Shown: positions 43,454-55,137, counted from the first letter of the stretch. The stretch: 64,000 bases of DNA from Chelydra serpentina (GCA_037349315.1 JBAIAC010000004.1:31375001-31439000), one strand, 5' to 3'. Numbers and translations: made by a program. The notes: generated by a model not told the origin, from the sequence alone.

Positions 43454-43619
43454 TAGGGCCGGCTTTAAGCCGATTCCACTGATTCCCTGGAATCGGGCCC
43501 TGCACCCCAGGGGGCCCCGCTCTGGCGGGAGGGTTTTTGGTTTTTTTGCTCAGCGGGAGGGTGCTGGGCCCCGACGTCGTTCTTCACGTGGGGCCCCGCA
43601 CCCGCTAAAGCCGGCCCTG
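43454..43619. mobile_element. hAT-type MITE (CAGGGCCGGC family), copy 2
   Basis: 166 bp, GC-rich against an AT-rich surround. Ends TAGGGCCGGCTTTAAGC and, on the reverse strand, CAGGGCCGGCTTTAGCG. Internal G/C-rich inverted segments (GGGGCCCCG). The 8-bp flanks AGATGGGG and AAACAGGG match at only five positions, so the duplication is weak. Confidence 0.75.
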
Positions 43620-43959
43620 AAACAGGGAGCAACTCGTTCACTGCTTGAGATAGGGATTCAGCCAATCAAACAACACATGAGAGTTCACAACCAATAGAAA
43701 CTGAAGAAAAGAAAGAAAGGGGAAAAATCTGACAGGTAGTGAAAGTACAGTCAGAGGAGTAGAAGGAAATCTAACATCTCAAGGCTCTGGAATCCAGGAA
43801 AGAGGGGGGACATCATCTCCCTTGTAAAAGACAGGGTACCTTGCCAGTTTATTTGCTTTTTTCCAATCCTCATGAACAATTTATTAACTATCTATTCCCA
43901 GTTCAACTGTACACAGTCCCACCCCAAAAGTGCTTTACTTGTTGCTGGTTCTTCAGAGA

Positions 43960-45060
43960 AAGTGACACTAAGATCCTCTCCTTCCTCATACCACAGTGGA
44001 GGGGACTAGATCCAAGAAGAGGAGTGGGAAACTTCACTCCCCAGCTCTGAGACACTGAGGATCTTTACTCCATAACACCAATGTGGGAAGTTGTGTGGAG
44101 GGAAGCTAGAAAGAGGGAAGATAAGTACAGGGGAAAGAGTGATCTGGAAATATTGTGTGTGTGGGCGGGGGAGGTCATTCTCTTCCTCAATGTTTATGGG
44201 CAGAACAGGGCAGCTAGACCACATGAGTGATCTTCACTGCCTTCCGCCAGGGGAGAGGAGCTGAGGTGGTGACAGAATTTGTTTGTGGTTCATTGTGGAG
44301 AACTTTACCGCCCCTCCTCTGTAAATTGAGAGAGTTATGGGGTGAGAAAGTATCACTCTCTTCCCTCACAAAGTGGGGAAGTGGGAGAGGAGCTGGGAGG
44401 GACCACTATGCGGGGAGCAAGAGTTCACGGAGAGGATCTCTACCCTTTCCCTTTGAAATGAGGAAGAAGGCCAGGAGAAGCAGAGGGAATCTTTATTTTC
44501 TTCCTCCAGAATCCAGACAGAGAGTATGGGCACTGGGGCAGCCGGAAGATGTAAGGTTACCTACCTTCCCCAGGCAGCATAGGGTGCATGGTGGGAGCCG
44601 GCTCACCACCAAACTGTGAGGAAGTGGTGAGGGGGACTGGAAAGAGCTAGGGGAGGCAGCGAAAACACAACTCACTCCCTCCACAGAGTGAGAGGGGGAC
44701 CAGACAAAAGGGGGAATTGTCACTGCCCTGCCTCAGGGAGTCGGGAGGAGAACTGACAGGATCCTGGGGAACTGTCATGCTTTCCCAGAGGCAGTGGCAT
44801 GAGAAAGCAGCTATAGCACGTGTGAGGGGATGATCATGCCTTTGCCATTAGACAATGCAGGTTGAAGCTGGACAAAGAGGGAACAAAATCTTCACTGCCT
44901 TCCTCCAGAGAGTGAGGCAGGAAGCTGTGGAGATGCAGGGCATCTCCTCCCCGTAACAGTGGAACTATGAAGGGAATAAGAATTCTTTACTTCCTTCTCC
45001 CAAATGGAGAGAAGTTGTGGGAGCAAGGAGCACCTCATTCCCGATCTGAGGGAGAAGTGA
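43960..45060 (+). repeat. Degenerate tandem repeat with period about 50-60 bp
   Basis: A loose unit, roughly TCTTCACTGCCTTCCTCCAG then AGTGAGGG-like and GGAGCTG-like purine segments, recurs near 43978, 44031, 44172, 44231, 44301, 44351, 44437, 44487, 44555, 44667, 44716, 44773, 44831, 44888, 44940, 44981 and 45028. Divergence is high. Long chance ORFs (for instance 44227-44619) follow from this composition and are not genes. Confidence 0.7.
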
Positions 45061-45923
45061 GACAACAAAAAGGCAGCAAAACAGGAACACCAGCAAGGGG
45101 AAATCAAGAAGCAACATGCAGCCGTACAGCTGGAAATGCAATGAATGAGAAAGCATCTCCAGAGCAACCAGGAAGGCAGAAGTTTCACTGTGGTACAGTG
45201 ATACAGTAAACAATATGGGGACACAAAGAACGAAAAACGTAACCAACATGGTGACAGCACTGCCAAGAACAACCCGTGAGAAATTAAACAGCACTAACAA
45301 AAGGAGCTGCAATAGTTGAGCTAGAAAATATCAACTTCCTGAAAATGTGAAGTTGCAACAAAAAGACACAAGGGGCCCCATCCCTAAAGAAGCAGCATCC
45401 ATAGGGGAATGCCGTGATGGCATTAAGCCAGCATACACACTCCAGTACAAAAAGTAACTTCAGGAGTGCCTGCACAGAAAGAGAGTACAAGAGTAATAGT
45501 AATACTATGGGAATGAGAATATGTCTGAAATTCATACACATTCTGTACAATTTACACTAATACCCAACAACTTGATTCAACTTTCAGCTGTATGATCAGG
45601 GAACAAGGCAAACAGTATGAAGAGCAGATTCCTAAAGATATAGTTCAGGCAGAGTCATAAACCAACTTTAAAAAAAGAGTGATTACATATACCAAGAAAC
45701 GTTTTGACAATATAAACGTCTCTGAAGAAAAGTAGGACTTACAGAAATGAGAACAAGCACCAGTTGACCCTGTTTCAGAGAATATCTACAAATCCACTAC
45801 CAATCAAAACAGATAATTCAGCTTCAAAAGACAAACATCAAAGATTCTTCCAGAGTAAGAAGAAGCCAGGGAAAAAGGAGTGTGTATCAGAACAAATCAT
45901 ACAACACATGGTATAAGATGCAG
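45061..45923. other. No recognised feature
   Basis: Purine-rich plus strand, perhaps a decayed continuation of the tandem region; no unit can be aligned with confidence. Confidence 0.4.
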
Positions 45924-45983
45924 ATTCAAAGAACAAAAAGAACAGGAGTACTTGTGGGACCATAGAGACTAACAAATGTATTT

Positions 45984-46021
45984 GAGCATAAGCTTTCATG
46001 GGCTACAGTCCACTTCATCAG
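45984..46021 (-). ncRNA. Hammerhead-ribozyme-like core in foldback 1 (left arm)
   Basis: On the reverse strand: CTGATGA, a stem II candidate (GTGGAC, loop TGTA, GCCCAT), GAAA, then a 2-bp stem III candidate GC-TTAT-GC followed by TC as cleavage-site pair. Order and spacing match a type I hammerhead with minimal stem III. I do not see a convincing stem I, so activity is doubtful. Confidence 0.55.
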
Positions 46022-46308
46022 ATGCATAGAATCGAACATATAGTAAGAAGATATATATACATACAGAGAATCATGAAAAGGTGGAATTTGCCATACCAAC
46101 TCTAAGAGGCGAATTAATTAAGGAGAGCTATTATCAGCAGGAGGAAAAAAACCTTTTGTAGTGATAATCAAGATGGCCCAAAAGTTTTTTTCCCTCCTGC
46201 TGAAAATAGCTCTCCTTAATCAATTCGCCTCTTAGAGTTGGTATGGCAAATTCCACCTTTTCATGATTCTCTGTATGTATATATATCTTCTTGTTCCATT
46301 CTATGCAT

Positions 46309-46346
46309 CTGATGAAGTGGACTGTAGCTCACAAAAGCTTATGCTC
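46309..46346 (+). ncRNA. Hammerhead-like core in foldback 1 (right arm, degraded)
   Basis: Inverted partner of the left-arm motif: CTGATGA is kept, stem II is weakened, and the essential GAAA reads AAAA. GC-TTAT-GC-TC is kept. Confidence 0.45.
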
Positions 46347-46600
46347 AAATAAATTTGTTAGTCTCTAAGGTGCCACAAGTACTCCTGTTCTTTTTGTGGA
46401 TAGAGACTAACATGGCTGCTACTCTGAAACCATTCAAAGAACAGACATCATCAGCCTGTGATTCTCCAGACCTTGCATTAGAGGCTGGGCACAAAAGAAT
46501 GAACTGTATATTGATTTCATACCTCCACTGGAATGTATGTATCCATGGTTGGGCAGAAGGACTGCTTCTGCTGCAATAACAAAGAGTAATATTGCAGTAT

Positions 46601-46710
46601 GCCCAGGGTGGTGGCGCGTGCCTGTAATCCCAGCTGCTTGGGAGGCTGTGGTTGGCGGATCGCTCAGGAGTTCTAGGCTGCTGTGCGCTATGTCAATCGG
46701 GTGTCCGGTG
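46601..46710 (+). pseudogene. 7SL (signal recognition particle) RNA pseudogene, 5' part
   Basis: GGTGGCGCGTGCCTGTAATC, CCAGCTGCTTGGGAGGCTG, GGATCGCTCAGGAGTTC and GTGCGCTATGTCAATCGGGT follow the 5' half of vertebrate 7SL RNA, including the GCGCTATG-CGATCGGGTGTCC segment that Alu-type SINEs lack. Several substitutions; similarity fades after about 46710. The downstream 200 bp (to an AATAAA at about 46914) is unlike the rest of 7SL as far as I can judge. No target duplication found. Confidence 0.75.
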
Positions 46711-46729
46711 CTACTGACAGCCTGGCCAG

Positions 46730-48740
46730 CGGGTAGTTGGAGGACTGGCTAGAACAACACGTCTGACGTGTTGTGATCGGTGCTTTTTCTGTGAAGGCTA
46801 ATAGACCGATGGATGACAGTGAATATCGCAGTCTCCTAGTAAATTTGCTATTGAAGACTGAGGAGAGGTTCCAGTAGAAAAAATAGTGTGGTATATAACT
46901 TTTTTCATGGTGAAATAAAGAGCCTATTTCACCCACAAAAAATTAGCTATGAGGAACACTCAATATGATAATGGAGTGGAAGCTGATCTAAAAAATAAAC
47001 AAACTTGTCTCAGAACTTCCATACATGAAAGCTACTTCAGTAATAATAATATGTTTAGTGCCCTGTACATCTCGCTATGAAATTACTACATGTGAAAGCT
47101 GAAAATAATTGCCCTTTCTTTCAGAAGAACAGGACTTCAGGAGATAAGTCCATGTTCATGTAGACTACGACAGAGAATCTCCCCAAATCCCTCAGTCACT
47201 GACAACTGATAATAGAAGATCAAAAGGCTAACAAGAGTAGCCTGGGTCTTATTATATCCTTCCAAAGAGACGGGAGACAAGACAGACCTGTCAGTTGATT
47301 TGGTACTTCAATGGAAGGAATGTAACCATAGAAAAAGGTCTGCCACTGATGCAGCAACAGACAGCAATATTACAGTCTTTTGTAGCAACGTTGCTATTTA
47401 AAATTCATGACTCCAGTGGAGAAGTGTGATACATGAGATCATTATTTCATCTTCAATAAAAATGTGAGTTCACAAAAGCAACATGAGATTTGAAGAATGA
47501 ATGCTTAATGTTACAAATGGGCTTGAATCTGCCCTAATGAGGAAAAGAAACTTGTCACAGACTGTTCAACAAACAAAGTTATTTCAGGAATAATAATAAT
47601 CCTCCAGCCAATAATCATGTCTGCGAGAAAATTCAAAAACAACCTTTTATGAGTTACACAACCACCGAATTAATCATGCCACATTTTCTGGCATGAGGAG
47701 TGACCAAGATGTAGAGACAGTAGTGGCAGATTATTCATTATATGGTCAGTCCTTATAAATTTCCCCGGGAAAGAGAAAGAACTGATATCCTTCATGTTTT
47801 GAGTTGCAATGAAAGCAGACAAATGCTATATGCATATTGTAAAAACAAAAATGGCATGACAGCACAAGCCTTGGGTAGTACTTCTTTAATTAAAATGCTT
47901 GGATCAACTTCCCCTAATATTTCAGCTTAGAGACCTGCACTTTGCTTTAATAAATACTACACATGTGAAGAATGTCAAGAAAAAAGATGGCAACAGTAAT
48001 ATCCTTCTTTTGGGCTCCATTTTGATTGCAATCTTTGCCAGTTGAAGAGCAGGAGCAGTAGAAATGAGACTTTGTGCATATTGGCTGCAGTAGAGAGAAT
48101 ATTTCCAAATCCAAGAAGTGATAGCACTGTCCCATTTACTGCAGGCAGAGATGGTGCTGAAAATTCACAATACATAAGCAAGTTCCATGCAGCACTCATT
48201 CAATCAGCATGGCAAATCAATGGTGGTCCTCAAGGACAAGATTAGTAGAAAATTGCCACATTTTACAATATATTGCAGCCTTAACTGCCAGAATCATTAA
48301 TGTAAAGAATTTCATCAATTTTTGGAAGGAAATCAGGGTGATCAAGAGATATGTGAAAATTCAGATTTGAATTGCTTTCAAGTGCAGGCTGGGGCTTCCT
48401 GGCCCTAATGTACTTAAAATCAAAACCTAGTTTTGGCAAAACGTCTCTCTCAGAGACAAATTAGGATGAATTTCTGGAAGATGCTTATTCTGCAGGGAAG
48501 CAATGGTGTAGCAAGGAGCTGCCCTCAGCTTTGTGCCCTGAAATCAGGTGTCAAAGGTACAGGTTGGTTGACCCTTATAGTCCAGGCTACAAAGCTGAGA
48601 TCCAAGGTTCAACTTCAAGGGTGTTTGGTGCCTGGTCTGGCACCATATTGATGTTACTCTATTGATGTAGACCATACAATTACTGAGACAGGTAGATAGA
48701 CAGACAAACGTAAAAAGTATGTTTAATTCATTCGTTAATT
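46730..48740. other. No gene recognised
   Basis: AT-rich, with short chance ORFs on both strands. The first 200 bp may belong to the same insertion as the 7SL fragment. Confidence 0.45.
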
Positions 48741-48744
48741 TGTA

Positions 48745-48960
48745 GCAGTGAATAGAGAATAGCTCGGAAAACTCTAAAACTGGAATAAACTATTTAAGTG
48801 CATCTACTGTAAATATCAGAGGAGTCAGATTGCCTCCACCCATGGGAAAACCCACTGGGTGGCTTCTAGCAGGGAGGAAAAGTTGAGGCTCCCCTTGTGG
48901 AGGATTCCCATTCATACAAAATGAACAACAGTTCAATCCTCATATCTGCAGATACTGGAA
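48745..48960 (+). repeat. Dispersed repeat R210, copy 1
   Basis: About 215 bp matching 52222-52445 in the same orientation: shared phrases include AATAAACTATTTAAGTGCAT, CATGGGAAAACCCA and GTTCAATCCTCATAT. Family unknown; contains the palindromic-looking ATGGGAAAACCCA. Confidence 0.8.
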
Positions 48961-51900
48961 CAGTGCAGTGTCCCTGATTTGGGCCAATATATATATACTT
49001 TCGACATAATTTGCCAAGCTAAGAGCAGCATCAAAGTTCAAATAATGATAAATCATACAAAGCAAGTGATCATTGAGAGGTTCTATTGAAGTAGGTCATG
49101 CTTAGCATATATACCACAATTACAAGCTTCAAAATCACTAGATAAAATAATCCTCCCAACTTCATGGGGGGGTTGAAAATTCTGAGAACGCATCCTGTAA
49201 TATTTTAAAATCAAGATAAATAAGTTCTCAATAAATTAAAAAATAAAGGAAATATGGATTGTCTTTTTGTTCTCATTATATAAATCTAATGAGAGCTCAA
49301 TATAGCCATCTAATAAGGTTCACAGTATTATGATCATGCATCAAACTATTGTCAAATCAAACTCCTATTGAAAGACAGCTTCCTTGGATTATTAGAGATA
49401 ATTTTCCCCTTGAAATATGCAATTATTGTAGTTTCACTTTTTTTTAATAAGGACAGTCCTAATTTAGAAGGCTATGTCCTGATTAAAGCAGAAGTTAAAC
49501 CAAGTAGATGACATAGTGAAATAAGAGCAAGATAGTGGAACTGAAAAGAAATTAAACTGCAGGGAAACTTTTTTTAAAAAAACAGATATATTGTCAATAG
49601 AGTTAAGGGAGCTAAGGATGCAAGTGAGAGAACATACTGAAACAAATAAACCCTCAACACTACACTTTACTAAGCATAGAGGTGGGCCTAAGACTTGGAA
49701 GCTGGAGCTTTAATGGAACAGGGCATTTTGTTTATGAAGTACAGCTATGTCAGCTGAAAACTTGCCAAACTTCAGAAAGGAATTTTATAGACGATGAACA
49801 GTTTCAGTGCTGGAGTAACATCCATTTCTTTAAAAACCATCATTTCAAAGAACTACTTTAAGAATTTTCACATTTATAATTATGCAATAAATAATTAAAC
49901 TTATTTGCATTTCTGTAGCAACCTTCATTTGGGGATCTGAAAGGAGTTTGTTAACAGTAATTAATTAAATCTCACAATGCACCAAGGATGGAGGTAAGTA
50001 TGATTTTTCCTGCATTACAAATTGGTAAACTCAGGCCCAAAGAATTAAGGGGCAGATCATCATCTAGTGTAAATTAGATTGACTTCAATTGAGCTATGCT
50101 TGGCACAGTTCACCTGTGCAAATGCACCTGTATTCCCCTTCCATGGTCCGGTAAGGGCACCCACTCTAGGCTCCTGGCTCCTCAGCAGTCACCTCTCTTG
50201 GGCGGAAGCCCACATGGGTCTCCCTCCTCACCAGGGTTTTTCCAGGCTGCAGAGTTCCCTGCCTAAAAAGTATTATTCCCAGCAAGCCACATAGCCTAAA
50301 CAGGTCAGTGTCTGTGTTTTGCTTTCTCTTCGGGGGTTATAAACAGTGTAATTGCCTACAATTGTAAGTCATCACATAGCACTTTCTAAGCAAGCACATT
50401 TATTCTTAAAGTGAAAGCATTACAAAGAAAACATATTAAAACAATTAAAGAACCTACGTGCATGCCAATAAGCTTACCAGTGATCATCCCACACTCCAAA
50501 AAGGGTCCTGATAAGTGATAAGTCCTTCAAACCCCATAAAGGGGCTTTCTCTGTGGTTACAAGTTCATTAGAGCCTAAGCTCAACACAAGAACAATGATG
50601 AAACAGTCAGTCTCTTCTTTATACAGCTTGGGCCGTTGATCATCAGACTCTGGGAACAGATAATCAGCAGACAGTGGTCCCCAGCTTCAAAAGGCTGAGT
50701 TTTTGCATAACTGGAGGTGATACATTTGTATTTGCCTGCCCCTAGAGATTTCCTGGGAAACCCATTTAGCTTTGTTTGTTCCAAAAGTTCATTCTTGTCT
50801 GGCATATTGTTTCAAATAGACCTTTGAAGCTCATAACACTTCAAAAAGTTTACACTGGTCACATTTTCCCCCTAAAGAAGTTATATACAATTCCACAATA
50901 ACACATAAACTTGGCATTTTAAATACAATGGATTGTAAAGCTACTTAAACTTAATTCAAGATTTTTCAAGGATATTACAGGAAACTGTCAGATCTGTCAC
51001 AATGCCGATTTAAGCTAGCTAAGGATCTGGCTCAAAGGTTTAATCCTGAGGACAATGTAAAGCATGCAAAGAAGATTTGAGGAGCTGAGTTTTGCTGTTC
51101 AGAATCATAGAGATGCTTAGCAGCCACCCAGAGTACAGCCCGTCAGGGGAATTCATCTCCACAGTGATGGAAATATAGCAATATGCAGTAACATATTGTA
51201 GCTTAATAGGACATTGATCTTATTACTTAACTTGTGGGATTTGATAACATCTATCTTTGTAAAGATCTGTATCAAAACTTGTAGAAGAATAGGCAATTTT
51301 GTACATGCAAATAACAGTTATTTCTAAAACATTTATGAAATTTTTTGAAAACAAGTATCTCCACCCCAACTAGACTAGACTACCCTGTCATTGGTGTATG
51401 TCTGCTTCATAGTGCTCACCTTTAACATATATCAATTGTGATGTTGCAGTAGACAAAATTATAATAGTATTTGGATTATTAGCCAACTTCCCCAATACTT
51501 AATATGGGAAATACCTAGAGAATTCTAGGTAACAATATTTAGATATATCACACAACTGAAAATATATTAATGGTGGCCACTGTAATTCACTAAAGGAAAT
51601 TTTAACTGAAATATTTTTCTTAGAGTGTTTGACCTATTTAATCAGGGTTTCCCTGAGAAAATATTCAGATTGTATATATTCTTTACGGAAGAAATGGTGT
51701 GGGGTTCACAAGTCAGGGATAAATGTCAGATGTAGAGGAATATATATTTAATGCTTGACAGAATTCAATTTTTATTTTTTATAACTGCAGCAGATAACAT
51801 CAATGTTTATTTTAAAGCATTTTTTATTAATTTAAATTTTCACAGTAGCACAAAATTAGGGGAGGGGATCAGACAGTACAGGGTTCAGACAGTAATTATT

Positions 51901-52221
51901 TACTGACAGTAGATGCTGAGATTCAAACAGTTAAGATTTATAACCATTAAAACACAAACTGTCAGCATCACATGTCAAAATATACAAAGTAAATATCCTT
52001 AAATCAAACTCTAATAAGTTCTCAAGAAGAATTTTTCTTACTTTGTCTATCTATAAATTCTTATTATTATTGAGGGAAATATTTTTGTCAGTTTGTGTGC
52101 GTACAGTGAAATTAATGATTACCAACATTTACTGATAAAAAACTAACCCTTCCAAGACTAATTACATATATATTAAATGGATAAACTGTCGGTGCACTTG
52201 AAATGTTTGTTTCATTTATAA
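48961..52221. other. AT-rich spacer with one old repeat fragment
   Basis: Over 3 kb with no motif-bearing ORF. A fragment of the TTTACAC palindromic repeat family lies at about 50050-50110 (TGACTTCAATTGAGCTATG), and another at about 51003-51035 (TTTAAGCTAGCTAAGGATC). Confidence 0.5.
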
Positions 52222-52445
52222 CCGTGCTCGCCACTAAGAACAGGAAATAGCTTTGAAACCTCTAAAACCAGAATAAACTATTTAAGTGCATCTACTGTAA
52301 ATACAAGAGGGGCCAGATTGCCTCCTCCCATGGGAAAACCCATTAGATGGCTTCTAGGGGGAGGAAAAATTAAGGTTCTACTTGTGAAGGATTCTCACTT
52401 GCACAACACGAACATCCGTTCAATCCTCATATTTGCAGAGGTTTG
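52222..52445 (+). repeat. Dispersed repeat R210, copy 2
   Basis: Second copy of the unit at 48745-48960, about 3.5 kb away, same orientation. A hAT MITE begins 8 bp after its right end. Confidence 0.8.
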
Positions 52446-52453
52446 AGGTAGAT

Positions 52454-52748
52454 CATGGGTCTCAAACATGCGGCCCGTGGGCCACATGCGGCCCACGGAG
52501 TTATTTCCTGCGGCCCGCCATAGCACCTACTCTACTGGCAGCCAAACTCCAAACATTACTGAGTGTTTATATTTTATTAAAACCCCTCTTTGCATTACAG
52601 TTTTTTAAAAGTTAATACATTGACTTTAATAGAATACTATATTACTCTTCATTTTTTTCATTTTTGACTATACTTTTGTATCATTGGCCTTGGGCCAATT
52701 TACTAGTTCTCATGTGGCCCTCGTGGTGATTTCAGTTTGAGATCCCTG
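52454..52748. mobile_element. hAT-type nonautonomous element (GGTCTCAAAC family)
   Basis: 295 bp. Left end CATGGGTCTCAAAC, right end (reverse strand) CAGGGATCTCAAAC. Exact 8-bp target duplication AGGTAGAT at 52446-52453 and 52749-52756. The 5' interior contains GCGGCCCGTGGGCCACATGC, typical of these elements; the rest is AT-rich. Confidence 0.93.
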
Positions 52749-52756
52749 AGGTAGAT

Positions 52757-53857
52757 GATCAGGTCCTAATCTTTAACATAAAATTACCCCATTTTCCTTG
52801 CAGAGTTTCTCAAGGAGGCTTTGCTTACTCAGATATACTAGAAAGGAGCTCAGATTTTGATTAATACATTGAGGAAGTACAAACCAACAGCACAAGGATG
52901 CTTCTGCCAAATACTGATTGCATTGGATAAGATTATGAGGAAGTAATTTGATCAATGACAAGCAGACAATGTTGTTTTTGCTCAATTGCCAAAACAGTCA
53001 CATCGTGAGGAGTTATGGTCAATGGCAATCTTTTTACAGCCCTCTAATCAATGTTATACCCTCTCCTAGAAAGACAACTCATCATTACTTGGTTCAGTAA
53101 ATCTGAATTCTTTTTTATGGGCAGCAGGCCAGCATTTTGATAACAAATGGGAAAAAGTCTAGAGTCTGAGTCTGTGTAATACACATGTGGAGCCTTCATT
53201 AGCAACCTCATGTTGGCTAAAGTGCAACAGAATCAAAAGTTTTTAGATACATTTTCACAGTGGGGTCTTTGATGCTTGTTGGGATTGTGTGCTGCCAAAA
53301 ACCCTAGTTTGGTGATTTGACATGAACATTCTTTCCTTATACTGATAATCACTAGATACTGAATGTACGATCTTTAACACAGACTGGGCTAAATTTTCAA
53401 TAAAGCATGTTCATATGTCCAGAGGAGAATTTATTCCAGCATGCATCCACAGATAACTGCTTATGGGGTTTATGGAAGGGGAGGCATATAGAGCATGTGC
53501 ATGCTAAAGGCAGGCATGTTCAAAATGGCTGGTTTGTAGATATGGCCTTGGAAATATAACATTATTTTCAGGATTGCTCAAGAGTCACTTGTACTCACAC
53601 AGCCAACTATGGGTTGGACAGGTGCAAGACAGGAGGCGCAGTTTGAAATATTCTCCATTCAGTTCTCCGCTGTCTGCAGTCCAAAAAAGGCAGCAGTTAA
53701 GGCATAATGGTACATAAAATGCTTATTTAATTATGTTGTCTCATTATTGTTTCCAGACAACAGACTCCACTATCATTTAAGTTTCAATCCATCCCTCCAT
53801 CTGGTGCAAGGCATCTGAGAAGAAGGGTATGGTCAATAAGAAGAAAAATGTAAGTTA
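52757..53857. other. No recognised feature
   Basis: AT-rich spacer without supported coding or repeat features. Confidence 0.45.
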
Positions 53858-53862
53858 GGGAC

Positions 53863-55137
53863 TGTGACGGGGTGTACCAGGTCCCAAAGCCTCCTCCTAT
53901 ACCTCACCCCAGAAAGAGCAGTAGAGGTTAGTCCTCCAGACTGCATAGAGAGGCTGCGGGGGAAGCAGTCAATCAGGGAAAGCAGGGAGCAGCCAATCAG
54001 AGTGTTGCAGGCCCAGCTAAAAGGAGCTGCAGGGCCTGAGTAAGTTTAGTTGCTGCCTGGAACTAGAGGAACAAAAGTGGTGCTCCTGGCTAGCTGAAGC
54101 AGCTGCAGTAACAGGGACAGAGCAGTTGCTGGCAGGGACCAGGGGAACAAGAAGGAACTCCTGGCTGGCTGGCTGCTGGAAGGGAAGCTGGAAGATCCCT
54201 GAGGTAAGGGCAAAGCTGAAGTGTCCATATGGGAAGTGGCCCAGAGAACAGTAGCAGTGGCAGAAGACTTAAAGAGAAGCAGTTGGTGGCTGCTATTCAT
54301 ACGGTCCCTGGATTAGGGCCTAGAGTAGTGGGTGGGCCCAGGCACCCCACCCTCATCCCCCCGCCAGCCACAGGCAGAGTGGCCTAACCCCAGAGAGGGG
54401 AGTTTAACAGACCCAGAGAAAGGGGCTGAAGACCCCAAAGAGGGTCAGCATTTGTGGACTCCAATACACCACCAGAAGAGGACCAATGAGAAGAGTGACT
54501 CAGCTGGAGAGCTGTGGTCAGAGACAGGCTGCCAAAGGTGAACAGGCTCCAGGGAGGAAGCCCTTGGGGGCATGGGCCCATAGCAGGGTCGAGAGACAAC
54601 TGAAAGCTATCCCAGAATGGGGCTGTAGAACATTAGTAATTGAGGGTCTGATGATAGGCCCTATTGCAGGGGTTCCCAAACTTGGTTTGTGGCTTGTTCA
54701 GGGTAAGCCCCTGGCAGACCTCAAGACTCTTTGTTTACCTGAGCGTCCGCAGGTACGGCTGCTCGCAGCTCCCAGTGGCCACGGTTCACTATTCCTGGCC
54801 AATGGGAGCTGCTGGAAGCAGCGTGGGCTGGGCCACCCCTGCACTATTGGATTAATTGAGGACTGATTAATTGAGGACCAAGCCCAGGGACAGGGCTGCA
54901 GACAAAGGACATTGTTGAGGGCACTGTGAAAGGCCCTGTTGGATTCCCTGTAAGAGGTCTGTTTGTTTGTACACCCACAGATTGTGTGTGACTCAGCTGG
55001 AGGGCTGAGTCACAGAACACCCGCCGGAGAAGACCAGAACGACCAACAGCAAGCAGCGCAAGCTGAGAAGAGTGCAGGCACACACACACACAAACAGCCA
55101 GGGGGCGCTCGCGTGAGGTGAGCGGAACTCCATTACA
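53863..55137 (+). mobile_element. Solo LTR, interrupted by a hAT element
   Basis: Begins TGTGACGGGGTGTACCAGG and ends GAACTCCATTACA (TG...CA). Exact 5-bp target duplication GGGAC at 53858-53862 and 55138-55142. The first bases match the start of the gypsy LTR at 22062 (TGTGACGGGG), suggesting a related LTR family, but the interiors differ. Total 1,275 bp; about 1.09 kb without the nested hAT element. Confidence 0.88.
54667..54841. mobile_element. hAT-type nonautonomous element (CAGGGGTTCCCAAAC family)
   Basis: 175 bp, left end CAGGGGTTCCCAAACTTGG, right end (reverse strand) CAGGGGTGGCCCAGCCCACG. Flanks CCCTATTG (54659-54666) and CACTATTG (54842-54849) form an 8-bp duplication with one mismatch. 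Lies within the solo LTR. Confidence 0.85.

Larger units (their letters stand above)
45936..46431. mobile_element. Foldback retroelement 1 with hammerhead-like cores
   Basis: About 496 bp, nearly all inverted repeat: the left arm (about 45940-46155) is the reverse complement of the right arm (about 46180-46395), with a spacer of about 25 bp. Arms share CAGGAGTACTTGTGG, TTTGAGCATAAGCTTTC and GGTGGAATTTGCCATACCA-type segments. The extra right end reads GACTAACATGGCTGCTACTC. Exact 12-bp target duplication ATTCAAAGAACA at 45924-45935 and 46432-46443 points to retrotransposition. Penelope-like elements, which carry hammerhead motifs and often inverted ends, are my best guess for the parent family. 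Confidence 0.85.

Noticed and set aside
43272..43697. A 141-codon ORF
   Set aside because: Half of it is the GC-rich hAT MITE at 43454-43619; no motif in the remainder.
44227..45312. Several 100-130 codon ORFs on both strands
   Set aside because: They fall in the degenerate tandem region with strong purine/pyrimidine asymmetry, which suppresses stops; products are low complexity.
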